64,000 nucleotides of DNA from Lederbergia graminis (GCF_042655485.1 NZ_JBHSMC010000020.1:186001-250000); one strand, 5' to 3'. Counted from the first letter of the stretch, positions 17,036 to 25,540 are shown. Notes: generated from the letters alone by a model not told the origin. Numbers and translations are program-made.

Positions 17036-17797
17036 ATGATGAATATTCAAGGAGTCTATCATGATGTGAATCCGACTTGGAGTATAAAGAATGACCAAGG
17101 TTGTGACACTCTTGTCTTTGTATGTGAAGGAAAAGTAGTCTACTGGATTAATAACGAACGCTTGGAATTAAAGAAAGGAGATATTCTTTACATTCCATTT
17201 AGTATGGAACGAGCCTGGGAGAACCATCCTGAGGAATTACACCAGAAATATACGGTTGTCTTCTTCTGGGAAGATCTAGAACTAAAAAACGCACTGAATT
17301 TCACGAAGCAAAATAATATTTTTCACTTTAACACACATAATGCCGCATACGTTGAACAGCGTTTCTCCAAATTGTTTACACAGTTTTTAGCAAAAAGGGT
17401 CTATTATGAACAAATGTCCAGTCACATCTTAAGTGAATTGCTAACATTACTTGCTCAAGAATCATCCGAACAACGTACCTCACCCGCAAGAGAACTGATT
17501 GCAAGGAAAATACAAGAATATATATTAGCGAATTTCCGTAAAAACATCACCATAGAAGAACTAGCAGATTTAGCTGGTGTAACACCAAACTATATATCCG
17601 TTATCTTTAAAGAAGTCGTCGGATATACTCCAATCCAATACCTTCATCAACTTAGAATCAACACAGCCATCAATCTATTAAAAAATACATCCATGACCAT
17701 ACACGAAATAGCTGAATACCTAGGATACTACGACCAATCCTACTTCAACCGCATGTTCAAAAAATGGATGGGCACCAACCCTAGCCATTTTGTATAA
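17036..17797 (+). CDS. AraC-family transcriptional regulator with N-terminal cupin
   Basis: 253 residues. Residues 1-90 form an AraC-type cupin (GDILYIPFSMERAWENHPEE), the likely sugar sensor. Residues about 155-253 hold two helix-turn-helix motifs: ITIEELADLAGVTPNYISVI and the AraC signature MTIHEIAEYLGYYDQSYFNR ending MGTNPSHFV. GGTGGTGATATAG precedes the ATG. It is transcribed away from the isomerase operon and probably activates it. The TAA stop is followed immediately by GGGACAGG, the first base of a dispersed palindrome. Confidence 0.9.
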   Translation: MMNIQGVYHDVNPTWSIKNDQGCDTLVFVCEGKVVYWINNERLELKKGDILYIPFSMERAWENHPEELHQKYTVVFFWEDLELKNALNFTKQNNIFHFNTHNAAYVEQRFSKLFTQFLAKRVYYEQMSSHILSELLTLLAQESSEQRTSPARELIARKIQEYILANFRKNITIEELADLAGVTPNYISVIFKEVVGYTPIQYLHQLRINTAINLLKNTSMTIHEIAEYLGYYDQSYFNRMFKKWMGTNPSHFV

Positions 17798-17948
17798 GGG
17801 ACAGGGGGGTCAAGGGACAGGGGGTCAGGTTCCTTGTCCCAGTTTTCTCGCAAGGACGGCGCGTCCGGTTCTCGAAGATGCGGGACAGCTTTCCTGACCC
17901 CGCGTCCCACTCCCGAAAACGGGACAGCTTTCCTGACCCCGCGTCCCA
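17798..17948. repeat. Palindrome cluster filling the gap between convergent AraC and LacI genes
   Basis: Plus-strand units begin directly after the AraC stop codon (GGGACAGG..., GGGACAGGGGGTCAGG...TTGTCCC). Two minus-strand units (GGGACGCGGGGTCAGG) begin five bases after the LacI stop codon. So each gene ends with units in its own sense orientation, and there is little other sequence between them. Confidence 0.9.
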
Positions 17949-17952
17949 CTCT

Positions 17953-18975
17953 CTACCCCCGATTCTTGACGGAATCTCTAAGGACGATGGATGTTTCGAA
18001 TGTATGATGGACAATGTTTCCGTCTGGGTTTTGGATGCGGTGCATTAACATTTCACTTGCTTTTTGCCCCATGAGTTCCTTGTTAATATCCATCGTTGTT
18101 AATGCGGGAATGGCATGCTCCGAAATAATCGACTGTTCATACCCGATGATGGAAATGTCTTCCGGTATCCGTATTTTTTGTTCATATAAATACCTCATAG
18201 CCCCGACCGCAATCCCATCACTTGCTGCAATGACAGCGTCTGGATGTTTGCCACTATCCCATAGTTCCCTCATTGCACGAAAACCTGCATTTCCAGTATA
18301 GTCCGTAAATACAACAGCACTATCGACATCACGCTCGAATTCCGCTAACGCCTTATTAAAACCTGTTAACTTCCCTTTCGATGCTTGAGCTTTTTCTGGT
18401 CCATTAATAAATACAATATTACGATGTCCTGTTTCTAGTAAATGCTTCGTTCCTAGATAGATGGCATTCGTCACATTAGGTGCAACCGAGTCAACCCCAG
18501 GAACTAGTCGCCCTACAATAACAGCCGGAATCTTTTGTTCTTGCAATTGTTGAATGAACTCGTCATGAAAAAGCCCGCCGATGATAAATACGCCATCCAC
18601 TCGTTTGTTTTTGATCAAATTTGGAAGATTTTCGGAACCATCTGCAGCATAGCGTTCACTTAACAATCCATAGTCCGTATCTTTTAAGTGTGATGAAATT
18701 CCGGTGAAAATATCATAAAATAAGGTTTCCGTCACCGAATCAAACGAATACGACTTTTGTGTTGCTTCATTTACGAGAAAAACCATCCCAAGAATGTTTT
18801 TCACCTTCGTTTGTAGTTCCCTCGCCGCCATGTTCGGGACATACCCCAACTTTTTAATCGATTCCAACACTTTCAATTTAGTCTCTAACTTCACAGCATC
18901 ACTATTATTAATAACCAATGAAACTGTACTTTTTGATACATTACAATCTTTTGCCACGTCCCAAATTGTTACCAT
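17953..18975 (-). CDS. LacI-family transcriptional repressor
   Basis: 340 residues. The N-terminal headpiece reads TIWDVAKDCNVSKSTVSLVIN with the hinge PNMAARELQTK, followed by a periplasmic-binding-protein-like effector domain (VFLVNEA, VDGVFIIGG, GHRNIVFINGP, PDAVIAASDGIAVGAM, ISIIGYEQS). It should repress sugar genes and release DNA when its sugar binds. It follows the operon at 19260-24279, which has a perfect 18-bp LacI-type palindrome (24301-24318) at its head; that operon is its likely target. A 189-bp mobile-like element now separates it from the binding-protein gene. Confidence 0.9.
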   Translation of the reverse strand: MVTIWDVAKDCNVSKSTVSLVINNSDAVKLETKLKVLESIKKLGYVPNMAARELQTKVKNILGMVFLVNEATQKSYSFDSVTETLFYDIFTGISSHLKDTDYGLLSERYAADGSENLPNLIKNKRVDGVFIIGGLFHDEFIQQLQEQKIPAVIVGRLVPGVDSVAPNVTNAIYLGTKHLLETGHRNIVFINGPEKAQASKGKLTGFNKALAEFERDVDSAVVFTDYTGNAGFRAMRELWDSGKHPDAVIAASDGIAVGAMRYLYEQKIRIPEDISIIGYEQSIISEHAIPALTTMDINKELMGQKASEMLMHRIQNPDGNIVHHTFETSIVLRDSVKNRG

Positions 18976-19017
18976 ATCTTCACTGCCTTTTAATACGTGA
19001 TGTATATTTTTTTAAAA

Positions 19018-19206
19018 GGCTCTGTTAAATTTCATTGTTGTTAACTACTTAGTTGATTGTAGCGGATGTACACGAGACTCCTGCGGGAACAGCACGAGCC
19101 GAAGATCCACTTGGCAAAGCAGTTTTCTTTGCCAAGTTAGCTGAGGCCGTGCCCGCGGAAAGCGAGTGTACTGGAGCGAAAATCAACAACAGAGTTTAAC
19201 AGAGCT
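19018..19206. mobile_element. 189-bp structured MITE-like element, copy 1
   Basis: The ends GGCTCTGTTAAA and TTTAACAGAGCT are inverted repeats. The flanks TTTTTAAAA (19009-19017) and TTTTTCAAA (19207-19215) differ at one base and look like a 9-bp target duplication. The interior folds extensively: ACTTGGCAAAG pairs with CTTTGCCAAGT, and GATGTACAC with GAGTGTAC. There is no coding frame. A copy differing at about 8 positions lies at 41821-42009. Confidence 0.8.
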
Positions 19207-19212
19207 TTTTTC

Positions 19213-19244
19213 AAAAAACTCCTCCAGCAATTACTAGAGGAGTT
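19213..19244 (-). terminator. Terminator of the sugar ABC operon
   Basis: On the minus strand AACTCCTC pairs with GAGGAGTT and is followed by TTTTGAAAAA. The 189-bp element lies directly after its T-run. Confidence 0.8.
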
Positions 19245-19259
19245 ACATGTTTGACCACA

Positions 19260-20876
19260 TTACTTCTTATTAGCTTTTAATGTGTCATACCCATCTTGAT
19301 AAATTTGAGTGAATTCTGCAAGTCCCATTTTATTTAAGTTTTCTACATAACTATCCCAATCTTTATCAATATCTGATCCTCCCGTAATCCATTTCGCAGC
19401 CATTTCATCTGTGTACGCAATAATATCTGTTTGATATCTAGAAATGTTATCATACTGCTCTTTTGTAAATAAAATTTTCGGGTAAACCCAATCAACTAGT
19501 TTTGGTTCAGATAGTTCAAACCATTCATCTTTATCCGGGTCTAATACACCTGGCTTCAAGTTAGATAAATCAACACTTTCGCGCATCTCTTGTGTATATC
19601 CATACGGGAAATTGTTATAAGGTGTCTCTTTTACACGCCACTCCCCTGCTGTATATCCTTCAGGTGGTGAAACAATCCCATACAGTCCATTATCTTGCAT
19701 TTTTATACGATTCGGTCCTTCACGAAGCATTAACGACATTTCCGGTTCAAATGCTCTATCAATCCATCGAATCGTTGCTTCTGGATATTCATTTTCAACC
19801 GTAATCGCAAACGCAGCTTGATTCAATTGTGGATTCAGTAACCCACGAATTTGGTGTCCCTCAGGACCTTTTAGTGCCAGGAGTGGGGAACCATAATCCC
19901 ATTTATAATCTGGATTCGTAATTTGGTCCGGACTCCATCCAAAGAAGGCACCAACATTTGCAGTGTCATCAGCTGACAACTTAGCAATCAGATCAGATGA
20001 TTCTAACGTAAAAATCTCTTGATCGATCAACCCTTCTTGATAAAGAGAGCTAATGTATTTGATTACCTCTTTATATTCAGGTGATGTACGAACAAACTTT
20101 ACTTTGTCATCTTTTAAAATAAAAGTTTCATCCAATGTATTAAAGGAACCAAACAAGAAACCTAAACCATGAAGACTATCCCCATAAATTCCAGCAAGAG
20201 GAATTTCATCATTTGGATCACCATTGCCGTTCATATCTTCTTTCTTAAAAGCTTCGAGAGCCGCTTTAAATTCTTCTGTTGTCTCCGGCATGTCCATTCC
20301 TACTTTTTCCAACCACTTCTCGTTAATCCATAATGTGTTTCCACTCACTAGTTTATATTTTGACATGTTTGCGTATGGAATCGAGTAAATATGACCATCA
20401 GGAGCTGTAATTGCGTCCCGAACTTCCGGATGTTTATTTAAAAAATCCGTTAAGTTCGGTGCATATTTTTCAATCATATCCTCTAGAGGAACAAATACAC
20501 CTTGTGCACCATTTACCACAACATCTGACGGGCTTAAGCTCAAGATCACATCAGGTAAGTCGCCACTAGCAAGCATTAAATTTCGTTTCGTTGTCCAATC
20601 CGAGCTTGGAGTCAATTGCCAATCAATATTCATATTCGTTCCTTCATTGATTTTCTTAATCGTCTCTAAATTATTATAATCGGATCCCGTTCTCGCATCA
20701 TATTTACCTGCAATCGAAATGGTAATTTCCTCTTCCATGATTGGTAATCCAGTTTCGTTAAAATTTTCATCTGGCCCCGACGATTTCCCACTCGTTTTGA
20801 TGCCACAACCTGCGACTAGGAGCGAAAGTGATAAAGCTAATCCAGACACTGCCATGAACCTTTTTTTCATTGTCAT
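19260..20876 (-). CDS. LplA-type ABC oligosaccharide-binding lipoprotein
   Basis: About 538 residues from the ATG preceded by GGAGGGATTTTAC (MTMKKRFMAVSG); the 17 codons upstream overlap the permease gene and are not used. Lipobox LLVAGC. The size and the motifs NMNIDWQLTPSSDWTTKRNL, LASGDLPDVILSL and DMNGNGDPNDEIPLAG (a calcium-binding-like loop) mark the LplA/YtcQ group of large oligosaccharide-binding proteins. It delivers substrate to the two permeases encoded upstream. No ATPase gene is in the operon, as is common for this group, which shares an MsmX-type ATPase. Confidence 0.9.
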   Translation of the reverse strand: MTMKKRFMAVSGLALSLSLLVAGCGIKTSGKSSGPDENFNETGLPIMEEEITISIAGKYDARTGSDYNNLETIKKINEGTNMNIDWQLTPSSDWTTKRNLMLASGDLPDVILSLSPSDVVVNGAQGVFVPLEDMIEKYAPNLTDFLNKHPEVRDAITAPDGHIYSIPYANMSKYKLVSGNTLWINEKWLEKVGMDMPETTEEFKAALEAFKKEDMNGNGDPNDEIPLAGIYGDSLHGLGFLFGSFNTLDETFILKDDKVKFVRTSPEYKEVIKYISSLYQEGLIDQEIFTLESSDLIAKLSADDTANVGAFFGWSPDQITNPDYKWDYGSPLLALKGPEGHQIRGLLNPQLNQAAFAITVENEYPEATIRWIDRAFEPEMSLMLREGPNRIKMQDNGLYGIVSPPEGYTAGEWRVKETPYNNFPYGYTQEMRESVDLSNLKPGVLDPDKDEWFELSEPKLVDWVYPKILFTKEQYDNISRYQTDIIAYTDEMAAKWITGGSDIDKDWDSYVENLNKMGLAEFTQIYQDGYDTLKANKK

Positions 20877-20907
20877 GTAAAATCCCTCCAAAATATTAGT
20901 AGATTCA

Positions 20908-21816
20908 TTACCCTTTAATAGATCCAATCATTACCCCTTTTACAAAATAGCGTTGTAAAAATGGATAGATTATAAGAACCGGTAAACTAGAAACAATGAT
21001 TAATGAATATTTAACTAACTCTTTATAATGTTGGGCCTCTGCGATCATTTCTGGATCAACCGCACCATCGCCAACTTGTGCAGCATCTTGGCTCGCAATT
21101 AAAATACTGCGTAGTATTAACTGCAACGGGTATAACGCTTGGTCATATAAGTAGATTAAAGCTGGGAAATACGAATTCCACTCACTGACCGCACTAAACA
21201 AAGCAATAACAGCAATAATTGGTGTCGATAATGGCACGACAATTTTAAAGAAAAACTTCGTTGTTGAGCACCCATCCATTTTTGCGGCTTCCATTAATTC
21301 TTCTGGTATCGTTGATTGAAAAAAGGTTTTAGCTACAATGATATGAAAAGCTGATACTGCTGATGGGATAATGACAGCCCAAATCGTGTTCATCATCTGT
21401 AAGTCTTTCACTAATAGATAAGAAGGAATTAACCCACCGCTAAAAAACATCGTAAACACAATCATAAACATGAAAAAGTTTCTTCCAACTAAATCTTTTC
21501 GTGATAACGCATATCCAGCTGTCAATACTAAACTCCCACCGATAAGGACGGATAAAATCGTATATAAAAATGAATTGACATATCCCTTCCAAACTTCTGC
21601 GTTTTCTAGTAGAATCTCATATCCTTTTAACGTAAAATCTTTTGGCCATAGCCACACTTTTCCAGCATTGACCACGATAGGATCACTAAAGGATGAAATA
21701 ACGATTAAATACAGTGGGTACAAAATTAAAATCAGAATGATGCTAAGTAACCCATAGTTTACGAAATCAAACAGCTTATCCTTTCTGGACCTTGGAATTT
21801 TTCCTAAATTATCCAT
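20908..21816 (-). CDS. LplC/YtcP-type sugar ABC permease
   Basis: 302 residues with six membrane segments and the EAA loop EELMEAAKMDGCSTTKFFFK (about residues 185-204) that docks the ATPase. The N-terminus DFVNYGLLSIILILILYPLY and the ending RYFVKGVMIGSIKG are typical of LplC-type permeases. GGTGGTGAGGAT precedes the ATG. It is 11 bp after the partner permease gene and just before the binding-protein gene. Confidence 0.9.
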   Translation of the reverse strand: MDNLGKIPRSRKDKLFDFVNYGLLSIILILILYPLYLIVISSFSDPIVVNAGKVWLWPKDFTLKGYEILLENAEVWKGYVNSFLYTILSVLIGGSLVLTAGYALSRKDLVGRNFFMFMIVFTMFFSGGLIPSYLLVKDLQMMNTIWAVIIPSAVSAFHIIVAKTFFQSTIPEELMEAAKMDGCSTTKFFFKIVVPLSTPIIAVIALFSAVSEWNSYFPALIYLYDQALYPLQLILRSILIASQDAAQVGDGAVDPEMIAEAQHYKELVKYSLIIVSSLPVLIIYPFLQRYFVKGVMIGSIKG

Positions 21817-21827
21817 ATCCTCACCAC

Positions 21828-22787
21828 CTAGAACAGACTTTGTTGTTTTAACTTTTTCGCTAATTGATTCATCATGATGAGTAAAATAAAATTCAACACA
21901 TTTTCAAATAAACCAATTGCCGCTGCATAGCTGAACTGTGAACCTAGTAAACCAGTTTTATACACATATGTTTGAATGACTTCCGAGGAAGCAATGTTTA
22001 ATGAATTTTGCATGAGCAATACTTTTTGATACCCTAATGTGACAAAGTTGCCAATTTCGAGAATAAACATGATCATAATAACGGGCAAAATGCCTGGTAT
22101 ATCAATGTGACGAACCCGTTGAAATTTACTGGCACCATCGACAATTGCCGCCTCATGCAAATGTGGATCCACGGAAGTTAAAGCAGCAAGATAAATAATT
22201 GCACTCCAACCAGTTGTCTGCCATATTTCTGATCCGACAAAAACTGTTTTAAACCATTCATTACTCCCCATAAAATAAATAGGTTCGCCGCCGAATAATT
22301 GAATGATATTATTCACAAATCCATTTGATGGTGATAAGAAAATAAAAATCATCCCCACGAGCACAACTACGGATATAAAATGCGGTGCATAAGTTACCGT
22401 TTGGACGAGCTTTTTAAAACGTGTCCGTGTCACCTGATTAAGCATCAAGGCAAATATAATCGGTAATGGAAATGCGAATAGTAATTGATACAAGTTAATT
22501 TGCAACGAGTTTTTCAATAGATTCCAAAATTGATAGGATTCAAAAAATCGTATAAAATGTTCAAAACCTACCCATGGGCTTCCCCAAATTCCATAAAAAG
22601 CAATAAAATCTTTAAACGCAATTTGCAGTCCATACATAGGGATGTACTTGAAAATAACAAAGTAAATAATAGTTGGTAAAAGAAATAAGTAGAGTTCCCA
22701 GTTTCTTGCTATTCTCTTGAAGATGGAAAGTCCTTTACTTTTCTTCTTTACTACCTTTTCAACTTGAAGTTGTGTAACTGTATCCAT
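21828..22787 (-). CDS. LplB-type sugar ABC permease
   Basis: 319 residues with six membrane segments after a basic N-terminal stretch. The LplB hallmark LLPTIIYFVIFKYIPMYGLQ is at about residues 36-55 and the EAA loop HEAAIVDGASKFQRVRHIDI near residue 215. With the LplC-type partner it forms the transmembrane channel of an oligosaccharide importer. GGAGGGGAACG precedes the ATG. The middle of a five-gene operon starting with a phosphatase and a phosphodiesterase-like gene. Confidence 0.9.
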   Translation of the reverse strand: MDTVTQLQVEKVVKKKSKGLSIFKRIARNWELYLFLLPTIIYFVIFKYIPMYGLQIAFKDFIAFYGIWGSPWVGFEHFIRFFESYQFWNLLKNSLQINLYQLLFAFPLPIIFALMLNQVTRTRFKKLVQTVTYAPHFISVVVLVGMIFIFLSPSNGFVNNIIQLFGGEPIYFMGSNEWFKTVFVGSEIWQTTGWSAIIYLAALTSVDPHLHEAAIVDGASKFQRVRHIDIPGILPVIMIMFILEIGNFVTLGYQKVLLMQNSLNIASSEVIQTYVYKTGLLGSQFSYAAAIGLFENVLNFILLIMMNQLAKKLKQQSLF

Positions 22788-22827
22788 CGTTCCCCTCCAT
22801 TCTTGGAGTTGTTATTATTCAGTTGCA

Positions 22828-23658
22828 TTAAAAATGTAAAACTAGTCCATCGTAGGCACATTGCACCCCGAAATTTTTTAGAATAGCGCTTAATTCCTCA
22901 TGGTTCGGACAATGTTGATGTGTGAAATGTGTCGCACAAATTGCTGTCTTCTCTGTAATCGCGCCAATTTCTTTCATTTTAGAGATCATCTCTTCGACCC
23001 CATTTATACTTAAATGCCGCGTCTGACCTGGAAGATTTGCGATATTAGTCCCAACTGTGCACTCGATAATTAATTGGTCAAGTGCGATCCCTTCTAAGTG
23101 AGGCCAAACCTCATCCTTATATACCGCTGTATCGGATGCGATTAATACTCTAGATGTGCCATCATCAATGATGTAATTCACTGCGTCCCCGACTTGTGGA
23201 TAATGGGTTGCTTTCACTGCTTTTATTTGATAACCCGCTAGAGTGATAGAATCATAAGGTAAAATTGGGATGCGACGAATTCCCATCGCCTTATCTGTTA
23301 CTCCAGTTCCATTCAATAGTGTCATCACCGAAGGCGGTGCTATAAAATCCATTTGTGGTTTCTCTTCACGATTTGGAAACCCTTGTTTACGCACGACAAG
23401 ATTTGCTGCATCAAAATGATCACGATGACTATGTGTGATAAGTGCATGTTTCACATCCATCAGATGAACATCATGCATATTACAAGCTACTAATAAATCT
23501 GGACCCATCTCGACTAACAGATCGTCGTTAATGAGATAATTGCAACGTTTGCGCAAGTCCTTGCCACGATTTTCTCGGGCATACTCACACCTTGGACAAT
23601 CACAATACGGAGACGGGATTTGATCAGCTGCTGCTGTTCCTAAAAAGGTAATCTTCAT
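22828..23658 (-). CDS. PhnP-like metallo-beta-lactamase-fold phosphodiesterase
   Basis: 276 residues. HSHRDHFDA (about residues 96-104) is the metallo-beta-lactamase metal motif, with later ligands in KATHYP, IASDTAVY and CATHFTHQH. The N-terminal CDCPRC plus a later RKRC matches the structural zinc site of PhnP, which opens phosphoribosyl 1,2-cyclic phosphate. That makes a small cyclic phosphodiester a plausible substrate. No phn genes are nearby; instead it is second in a LacI-linked sugar-import operon, directly after a phosphatase gene. Cytoplasmic. AAAAGGAGC precedes the ATG. Confidence 0.8.
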   Translation of the reverse strand: MKITFLGTAAADQIPSPYCDCPRCEYARENRGKDLRKRCNYLINDDLLVEMGPDLLVACNMHDVHLMDVKHALITHSHRDHFDAANLVVRKQGFPNREEKPQMDFIAPPSVMTLLNGTGVTDKAMGIRRIPILPYDSITLAGYQIKAVKATHYPQVGDAVNYIIDDGTSRVLIASDTAVYKDEVWPHLEGIALDQLIIECTVGTNIANLPGQTRHLSINGVEEMISKMKEIGAITEKTAICATHFTHQHCPNHEELSAILKNFGVQCAYDGLVLHF

Positions 23659-23685
23659 TCGTAATTGCTCCTTTTCAGCTATGTA

Positions 23686-24279
23686 TTATTGTGTTACTTC
23701 TTCTTTTTCTAAATGGCGAGTGCAATTGTATAACTCATATTCCCATCCATTCGCGGACTTTTTAATAATCGTTATCGATGTATTATGAAGCGAATCGTTA
23801 TGATCTGTTTCAAGAGGGATTAGTTCATATAATGTTTCGATCATAAACTTTCCGTGAGATACGACTAAAATAGTCTTACCAGGGTATCGCTCATGCATCT
23901 CCTCCACAAAATGCCTACCTCGAATGCGCATGGATTGATTACTTTCCTGCCAAAGCTTAAGACTACGCCAATCTTCCCCCCATATCCTAATGCGATCCTC
24001 TTCAATCGTTCCTTGAATCTCCCCACGATTTTGCTCCCTCAAACGCTGATCAAAATGAATCGGTAAATGAAGCTGCGAAGAGATGATTTCAGCTGTTTGC
24101 TTCGTTCGTAGAAGATCACTAGAATAAAAGAAATCATATTCCCCTTCTGCTAATCGCCTCGCTACTATCTCTGCCTGTTTAAAACCTCTCTCATTCAAAG
24201 GATTAGCTGCATGACCCTGTGCTCGCTTCTCAATATTCCAATCCGTATTGCCATGTCGAACAAAAACAATTCTCGTCAT
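23686..24279 (-). CDS. Histidine phosphatase family protein (phosphoglycerate mutase-like)
   Basis: 197 residues. IVFVRHGNTDWN holds the R-H-G catalytic triad at residues 8-10, with the second arginine in LRTKQTAE, the acid Glu in REQNRGEIQG and the second histidine in VVSHGKFMI. This is a 2-histidine phosphatase of the PhoE/CobC type, likely acting on a small phosphorylated metabolite. First gene of the LacI-linked operon; AAAGGAGTTTAG precedes the ATG and the palindromic operator is about 22 bp further upstream. Confidence 0.85.
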   Translation of the reverse strand: MTRIVFVRHGNTDWNIEKRAQGHAANPLNERGFKQAEIVARRLAEGEYDFFYSSDLLRTKQTAEIISSQLHLPIHFDQRLREQNRGEIQGTIEEDRIRIWGEDWRSLKLWQESNQSMRIRGRHFVEEMHERYPGKTILVVSHGKFMIETLYELIPLETDHNDSLHNTSITIIKKSANGWEYELYNCTRHLEKEEVTQ

Positions 24280-24300
24280 CTACTAAACTCCTTTACATCT

Positions 24301-24318
24301 ATTTGGAACGTTCCAAAT
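24301..24318 (-). promoter_or_regulatory. Perfect 18-bp LacI-type operator ATTTGGAACGTTCCAAAT
   Basis: The site is a perfect palindrome with the central CG typical of LacI/GalR operators. It lies 22 bp upstream of the first gene of the phosphatase-phosphodiesterase-ABC operon. The LacI-type protein encoded at 17953-18975 is the obvious candidate to bind. Confidence 0.75.
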
Positions 24319-24389
24319 ACAGAATAAGCTATCAACATTAACCCGAAGTTAACATCACGTAAAATCAATATTAATTGTTGGTAAAGGCT

Positions 24390-24560
24390 GGGACATGGGG
24401 TCAGGAAAGGTGTCCCGTTTGGTGGTGGTTGCGTGGGACGCGGGGTCAGGAACTGTGTCCCATTTGGCGGTGGTTGCGTGGGACGCGGGGTCAGGAAAGG
24501 TGTCCCGTTTGGCGGTGGTTGCGTGGGACGCGGGGTCAGGAACTGTGTCCCATTTAGGAG
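24390..24560 (+). repeat. Tandem amplification of the GGGACGCGGGGTCAGG unit (45-bp period, 4 copies)
   Basis: Four copies of a palindrome unit plus the spacer TTTGGCGGTGGTTGCGT repeat every 45 bp with only a few changes (AAAGGTGTCCC alternates with AACTGTGTCCC). Because 45 is a multiple of three, several long spurious frames result. Confidence 0.9.
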
Positions 24561-24577
24561 GGATTGGGATTGATTGT

Positions 24578-25200
24578 TTCAACGTGACTGCTTCACGAGG
24601 ATTTGATTTTAGAAGGGCACGATGCGACTTCTTGCGTGACCTCTTCCCACAGATCTGACTTTACCTAGGAACGATGAAGCCCCCAACATGACCACCTTAC
24701 GAAGTTTCAACTCTAGCTGGGCACGTTGAACCTCCTTGCGTGACCACTTCACCAAGATTTAACCCTAACCGGGAACGGTGAACCTTCCAGCGTGACCACC
24801 GCACGAAGTTTCAACTCTAGCTGGGCACGTTGAACCTCCTTGCGTGACCACTTCACCAAGATTTAACCCTAACCGGGAACGGTGAACCTTCCAGCGTGAA
24901 CACCGCACGAAGTTTCAACTCTAGCCGGGCACGTTGAACCTCCTTGCGTGACCACTTCACCAAGATTTAACCCTAACCGGGAACGGTGAACCTTCCAGCG
25001 TGACCACCTCACGAAGTTTCAACTCTACCCGGGCACGATGAACCTTCCAGCGTGCCCTCATCACGAAGTTTCAACTCTAGCAGGGCACGATGAACCTTCC
25101 AACGTGACCACCTCACGAAAATTCAGCTCCAGCTGGGTACGATGAACCTTCCATCGTGCCCACCTCACGAAGATTCAGCTCCAGCTGGGCACGATGACAC
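24578..25200. repeat. Intergenic array 2: ~52-bp tandem repeats with 104-bp higher order
   Basis: About 12 units such as GGGCACGATGAACCTTCCAG, CGTGACCACCTCACGAAG, TTTCAACTCTAGCT fill this stretch. In the middle two unit types alternate and the 104-bp pair is repeated almost perfectly three times; the ends are more degenerate. Each unit contains CGTGA-ccacc-TCACG, a five-base stem. No coding frame fits the whole array. Confidence 0.85.
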
Positions 25201-25272
25201 TCACCGCATATCTACTTTACAAACTTTTCATCATCACAGACATGAGTAGCTACAGAACATCCCTCCAGAACA

Positions 25273-25312
25273 CAAAAAAATAGAGCCACCTCTAAAAAAG
25301 GCAACTCTATTT
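25273..25312 (-). terminator. Probable terminator downstream of cysK
   Basis: On the minus strand ATAGAGTTGCC pairs with GGTGGCTCTAT around TTTTTTAGA and is followed by TTTTTTTG. It lies beyond the palindrome cluster that follows cysK. Confidence 0.7.
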
Positions 25313-25392
25313 ATTCTAGGACGAGGTGGATGAGCTCTTGTCTTACATATGCTCTCCTCTATTTACCAAGAGTCATGCATTATCTTTTATTA

Positions 25393-25534
25393 GTGGGACA
25401 AGGAACCTGACCCCCTGTCCCATGTGACCCCGTGTCCCATGTCCCAAAGAGCCTGCCCCCTGTCCCACCACACCCCAGCTCAATTTAAAGAGGGACAACT
25501 CTCCTGACCCCTTGTCCCACCTGCCCCCATGTCC
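25393..25534 (-). repeat. Cluster of GGGGTCAGG palindrome units after cysK
   Basis: Several complete and partial units, read on the minus strand as GGGACATGGGGGCAGG, GGGACAAGGGGTCAGG and so on, start about six bases after the cysK stop codon in sense orientation. Confidence 0.85.
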
Positions 25535-25540
25535 CACCAA

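Noticed and set aside
17740..18014. Minus-strand frames between AraC and LacI genes
   Set aside because: They overlap the AraC 3' end and palindromic repeats, with no start signal.
24355..24660. Short open frames in both strands rich in GHG/TRGQE-like repeats
   Set aside because: They arise from the 45-bp palindrome amplification and lack ribosome binding sites.
24578..25200. CRISPR array
   Set aside because: The whole 52-bp unit is degenerate and tandem; there are no conserved repeats with unique spacers and no cas genes. The same holds for 1567-1823 and 55240-55905.
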